This document shows positions 7,051-9,491 of a stretch of 9,491 nucleotides of DNA, piece after piece; position 1 is the first letter of the stretch; the number at the start of each line of letters is the position of its first letter. The stretch covers positions 1 to 9,491 of the forward strand of contig JAEMPZ010000233.1 of assembly GCA_022759065.1 (NCBI GenBank), read 5' to 3'. This DNA is from Acidobacteriota bacterium (GTDB lineage Bacteria > Acidobacteriota > UBA4820 > DSQY01). The position numbers were made by a program, and so were the translations under genes. The notes below the pieces were generated by a model. It had not been told where the DNA came from. It saw only the letters and a program-made list of their open reading frames with translations, and did not search any database.

Positions 7051-8079
7051 TTGGCCAAAAAAAAGGTTCAGGAAGAGCACGATGTCCCTGTGATCATGGA
7101 GCGGCCAGTCACCATTGATGGCTTTTTCGGCCACGCGAGGCAGGTCGCTCTCCTTGGCCGGCTGCTGGAAAAGGGGATGGTCTCGTCATCGCTGCTTTTC
7201 TCCGGCCCGGCTTCGGTGGGCAAGGCCAGCCTTGCTTTCAGGCTGGCGGCTGCCCTGCAGTGCAAAGCGCCGCTGCCATGGGCGTGCGGCCGGTGCCCTT
7301 CGTGCCTCAAAGCCCAAAAAGGAGTTCACCCGGACATCAGGTTCATAACCCTCGAGGTGAACGAAGACACCGGCAAGGAGCGCAAGGAGATCCTCGTCCG
7401 CCAGGCCAGGGAGGACATCATCGGGCACCTCTCGCTTCCTCCCTACGAGGGGCGCAAACTCATATTCATAGTGGACCCCGCCGAGGCGATGAACGCCGAA
7501 ACGCAAAACGCCCTTTTGAAGTCACTCGAAGAGCCTCCCGCGTACGCGCAGTTCATTCTCGTTTCAGCCAATGCGGCAAACCTCTTGCCCACGGTCCGCT
7601 CACGCTGCCAGGAGGTCACTTTCGGCCTTGTTCCCCAAAAGACGCTTCAAACGATAGCTTTGGCCGCCGGGCTTGAAGGCGCGGAGGCAAAGGAGGCCAT
7701 TTCATCCTCCGCCGGGGCCCCCGGCGTGATCTTCTCGGGAAGCTGGAGGGAGGCCGCGAAGCGCCGGGAGCGGCTCCTTGCCCTCTTGCAGTTTGGGCTT
7801 CAGGCCGAACAGTACCCGAAACTTGCGCCCATGATGGAGGAACTGGCCAAAGAGCCGCCTCGCGCCGTTTTGGCCGAGGCGCTTAGAATAACCGCGGAAG
7901 CCCGAAGGGCTCTTTCTTTGAAAGGCGGGGGACCCAATCAGCAAATGAGCAAGGCCGCGAAAGCCAGGGGGGAGCATTCACTCAGCCGGATTGCGGAGCG
8001 CCTGGCCGAGGCCCCTGCCCACATTGAACGCAATGTCAACCCCCGCCTGTTGCTTGAAAGGGTGTTTCTGGCGCCATGA
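7051..8079 (+). CDS. holB: DNA polymerase III subunit delta prime
   Basis: Clamp-loader subunit (delta prime) of the replicative polymerase, an AAA+ fold that acts with tau/gamma and delta to place the sliding clamp on DNA. I favour the TTG at 7051 (342 residues), with GGGAG five bases upstream; a GTG at 7039, directly after the mrp stop, would add four residues. The P-loop GPASVGKAS (52-60) has Ala59 where ATP-hydrolysing members carry Ser/Thr; delta prime usually does not hydrolyse ATP. A zinc-binding set follows: Cys71, Cys79, Cys82 and Cys85, with GVHPD after it. Then come IFIVDPAEAMNAETQNALLK (139-158), LEEPP and the SRC motif (184-186), which supplies the arginine finger to the neighbouring subunit in clamp loaders. 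The C-terminal part (about 230-342) is divergent and helical, as usual for the collar domain. Confidence 0.93.
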   Translation: MAKKKVQEEHDVPVIMERPVTIDGFFGHARQVALLGRLLEKGMVSSSLLFSGPASVGKASLAFRLAAALQCKAPLPWACGRCPSCLKAQKGVHPDIRFITLEVNEDTGKERKEILVRQAREDIIGHLSLPPYEGRKLIFIVDPAEAMNAETQNALLKSLEEPPAYAQFILVSANAANLLPTVRSRCQEVTFGLVPQKTLQTIALAAGLEGAEAKEAISSSAGAPGVIFSGSWREAAKRRERLLALLQFGLQAEQYPKLAPMMEELAKEPPRAVLAEALRITAEARRALSLKGGGPNQQMSKAAKARGEHSLSRIAERLAEAPAHIERNVNPRLLLERVFLAP

Positions 8080-8080
8080 C

Positions 8081-8110
8081 TTGACTAAAGCCTTCCCAGG
8101 TCCCTATATT
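8081..8110 (+). promoter_or_regulatory. Near-consensus sigma-70-type promoter upstream of the DUF151 gene
   Basis: TTGACT (8081-8086) and TATATT (8105-8110) are separated by 18 bases. Each hexamer differs from consensus at one position, which is striking in such GC-rich sequence. It lies directly after the holB stop codon, in the widest gap (47 bases) inside the right arm. Transcription would start near 8117, at the first base of the GGAGG of the next gene. That gives a leader of about ten bases, unusually short but compatible with translation. The promoter would drive the last three genes independently of the upstream operon. The match is direct; activity is inferred. Confidence 0.55.
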
Positions 8111-8126
8111 GAGACCGGAGGTGAAG

Positions 8127-8606
8127 GTGTTTCTTCAAGTACGCGTTCAAGGCCTTTTTCTCGACCCCATAACCGAACGGCCGATACTCGTGCTCAGGTA
8201 CGAGGAGGGTAACCGCTTTCTCCCCATATGGATAGGCGCGCCAGAGGCTAACGCGATCGCCCTGCGCCTTGAAGGAGTCGAAGTCCCGAGGCCGATGACG
8301 CACGACCTGATTCAGGGCATCCTGGAAAAGCTTTCCGCCAAAGTGGCCAAAGTCCTGATATGCGACCTGCAGGAAAACACCTACTTCGCCCAGATCGTCC
8401 TAAGCGCGAATGGCCAGGAGACGACGATTGACGCACGCCCATCGGACGCGGTCGCCTTGGCTGTCAGAACCGGCGCTCCTATTTTCGTGCGCGACGAGAT
8501 ATTTGACCGCGCGGCGGAGACGTCGGAACCGACGAGCGCCGAGGAGCAGGTCCAACGGTGGCTGGAAGGGCTTGCGCCGGAAGACCTTGGGCGATACGAG
8601 ATGTAG
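8127..8606 (+). CDS. DUF151 (bifunctional nuclease domain) family protein
   Basis: 159 residues when started at the GTG at 8127, which follows GGAGG by five bases. This gives an N-terminus (MFLQVRVQGLFLDPIT) that matches the family; a TTG at 8109 would lie inside the candidate promoter and ahead of the ribosome-binding site. Conserved blocks are LDPITERPILVL (12-23), FLPIWIGAPEANAIAL (31-46), RPMTHDLI (55-62) and IDARPSDAVALAVRTGAPIFV (101-121). This is the core DUF151 domain; plant and some bacterial members were described as having DNase and RNase activity, but the bacterial role is poorly settled. The C-terminal tail (about 134-159) carries an acidic helix ending in LAPEDLGRYEM, a tail seen in many bacterial members. 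The next gene begins three bases after the stop codon. Cytoplasmic; no signal peptide or membrane helix. Confidence 0.92.
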   Translation: MFLQVRVQGLFLDPITERPILVLRYEEGNRFLPIWIGAPEANAIALRLEGVEVPRPMTHDLIQGILEKLSAKVAKVLICDLQENTYFAQIVLSANGQETTIDARPSDAVALAVRTGAPIFVRDEIFDRAAETSEPTSAEEQVQRWLEGLAPEDLGRYEM

Positions 8607-8609
8607 GGC

Positions 8610-9140
8610 GTGGGCATCGCGACGCCAGCGAAACCGGCCCTCTTTTTCTGCGCGCTGACTTACGGGGAGGAAGGCGTCGCGCGGGCCGCGGGCGCGGAGC
8701 TTAATAATATCCTGGGAGCCGCCGCCATTGACATGGCTCCGTTTCCGTTTTCCTTCACCAACTACTATGAGGAAGAAATGGGGACCGGGCTATGGAAGGC
8801 CGTGCGAATATTCTCGGCTCCCAGGGATCCTCAAGATCTTGCCGAGATCAAGCTTCAGACGAACGCGATCGAAGCTGCGCTGGCCGCGCCAGGCGGCAAG
8901 AGAAGGGTCAACCTCGACCCCGGATATCTCACGCTGGCCAAGGTGGTGCTGGCGACGACCAAGGATTTCAGCCACCGCATATACCTGCGGGGGGGAGTTT
9001 ACGCCGAAGTGACCCTGTCAGCGCGCGACGGCGCCTTTCAGCCACATCCCTGGACCTATCCTGACTACAGGCAGGAAAGTGTGCGACAATTCTTTTGGAA
9101 GGCGAGGAATCTTCTCGCGGTTCAAAGGGCTGAGAAATAG
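8610..9140 (+). CDS. DUF4416 family protein
   Basis: 176 residues, starting with GTG three bases after the preceding stop. The ribosome-binding site is poor: AGGG ends one base before the start and GAG lies nine bases upstream, so translation probably depends on coupling to the upstream gene. Family blocks seen are PFPFSFTNYYEEEMG (44-58), LAEIKLQTN (77-85), RRVNLDPGYLTLAK (98-111), HRIYLRGGVYAEVTL (122-136) and PWTYPDYR (147-154). The family is known from deltaproteobacterial and various anaerobic or candidate lineages and has no established function. The dense set of conserved charged and aromatic residues suggests an enzyme or ligand-binding protein rather than a structural one. No membrane helix or export signal. 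The call as DUF4416 rests on recall of these motifs. Confidence 0.88.
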   Translation: MGIATPAKPALFFCALTYGEEGVARAAGAELNNILGAAAIDMAPFPFSFTNYYEEEMGTGLWKAVRIFSAPRDPQDLAEIKLQTNAIEAALAAPGGKRRVNLDPGYLTLAKVVLATTKDFSHRIYLRGGVYAEVTLSARDGAFQPHPWTYPDYRQESVRQFFWKARNLLAVQRAEK

Positions 9141-9150
9141 GGAGGGCGAG

Positions 9151-9426
9151 ATGGCTTACATGGGTGGTTCAGCCTATGCGATGGCAAATTCGCTGATGGA
9201 AGGATACCTTTTGCCATCCCCGACGACGCTCAAACGCCTCACGGTGGAAGAGCTTCGGGCGCTTCAATTCGAGCTGGACAAACTTGCCAAGGATCAGCGC
9301 TCCATCGTTCCCGACCAGGCCGACACGGTGGCTCTGCAAAAACGCAACCAGCGCATCCTCAAACTCAATCAGGCCAACATGGTGATATCCAACTTCCTCC
9401 AACTGCGGCAAAAAGGCCTGGCGTAA
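9151..9426 (+). CDS. Small helical protein of unknown function (91 residues)
   Basis: Not recognised. I chose the ATG at 9151 because GGAGGG lies four bases upstream and it begins ten bases after the DUF4416 stop codon; the frame is open further upstream (to 9079) but that part overlaps DUF4416 and has no ribosome-binding site. The protein starts with a small-residue segment (MAYMGGSAYAMANS, 1-14), then LLPSPTTLKRLT (20-31). A charged amphipathic helix follows (about 31-52) and, after a short SIVPDQAD turn, a second long helix (about 57-88). It therefore looks like a helical hairpin or short coiled coil that probably oligomerises or binds a partner. There is no cysteine, and no signal peptide or membrane helix. 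Position and spacing mark it as a real member of the DUF151-DUF4416 sub-operon. Confidence 0.75.
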   Translation: MAYMGGSAYAMANSLMEGYLLPSPTTLKRLTVEELRALQFELDKLAKDQRSIVPDQADTVALQKRNQRILKLNQANMVISNFLQLRQKGLA

Positions 9427-9459
9427 AAGTTGCTCGGTCACTGCTGTCCAAAACAATTT

Positions 9460-9491
9460 TCCCGGCGATGCTTACTGTAGCAATGACGGGA
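9460..9491. repeat. Imperfect inverted repeat at the end of the window (possible terminator hairpin or dispersed repeat)
   Basis: TCCCG (9460-9464) pairs with CGGGA (9487-9491), and TGCT (9469-9472) with AGCA (9479-9482), around a six-base loop. Between the two stems lie one G-C pair, one G-T wobble and two mismatches. It lies 33 bases after the last stop codon. No T-run can be seen because the window ends at the base of the stem, so a terminator cannot be confirmed. The right arm contains CAATGACGGG, which resembles one end of the abundant CGTCATTGCGAG-type intergenic palindromes of several bacterial groups. The remaining bases 9427-9459 show nothing else. Confidence 0.45.

Noticed and set aside
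8109..8126. TTG at 8109 as the start of the DUF151 gene
   Set aside because: It overlaps the candidate -10 hexamer and lies upstream of GGAGG (8117-8121); the GTG at 8127 has ideal spacing and gives the family's usual N-terminus.
1..9491. Defence, CRISPR, toxin-antitoxin, prophage or transposon content
   Set aside because: No direct-repeat array, integrase, transposase, toxin or restriction gene motif was found on either strand; every sizeable region is explained by housekeeping or domain-of-unknown-function genes.

Overview
The window is a compact, GC-rich, gene-dense piece of a bacterial chromosome. It holds ten protein-coding genes in two divergent transcription units, with no tRNA, rRNA, CRISPR array, insertion sequence or phage gene that I can recognise. 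The gene set (acyl-CoA carboxyltransferase, RpiB, GlyA, Mrp with an N-terminal MIP18 domain, clamp-loader delta prime, a DUF151 nuclease-like protein and a DUF4416 protein) is typical of Desulfobacterota/Deltaproteobacteria-like or neighbouring candidate lineages. That placement is inference from gene content; no marker in the window fixes the phylum.

Left arm (minus strand, about 1-3492): a large tetratricopeptide-repeat (TPR) protein with a single central membrane helix is followed directly by the carboxyltransferase subunit of a biotin-dependent acyl-CoA carboxylase or decarboxylase. The stop codon of the first abuts the start codon of the second. The unit probably continues leftward beyond base 1, where a biotin carboxyl carrier or biotin carboxylase gene might lie.

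Centre (3493-3574): a short divergent intergenic region that must carry the control signals for both arms unless transcription enters from elsewhere.

Right arm (plus strand, 3575-9426): eight co-directional genes, almost all within a few bases of each other. They are rpiB (pentose phosphate pathway), glyA (one-carbon metabolism), a divergent precorrin-2 dehydrogenase/siroheme-synthase-like protein, mrp (Fe-S carrier ATPase), holB (DNA polymerase III delta prime), a DUF151 nuclease-like protein, a DUF4416 protein and a 91-residue helical protein of unknown function. The widest gap inside the arm (47 bases, between holB and the DUF151 gene) holds a near-consensus sigma-70-type promoter, so the last three genes may form a separately driven sub-operon. 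An imperfect inverted repeat sits at the very end of the window.

Most of this is housekeeping. The least understood parts are the degenerate siroheme-synthase-like protein between glyA and mrp, the TPR protein with repeated Phe/acidic motifs in its linkers, and the DUF151-DUF4416-small-protein trio. I see no convincing evidence of a defence, mobile or otherwise wholly new system. Most other long open frames on the opposite strand are by-products of high GC content.
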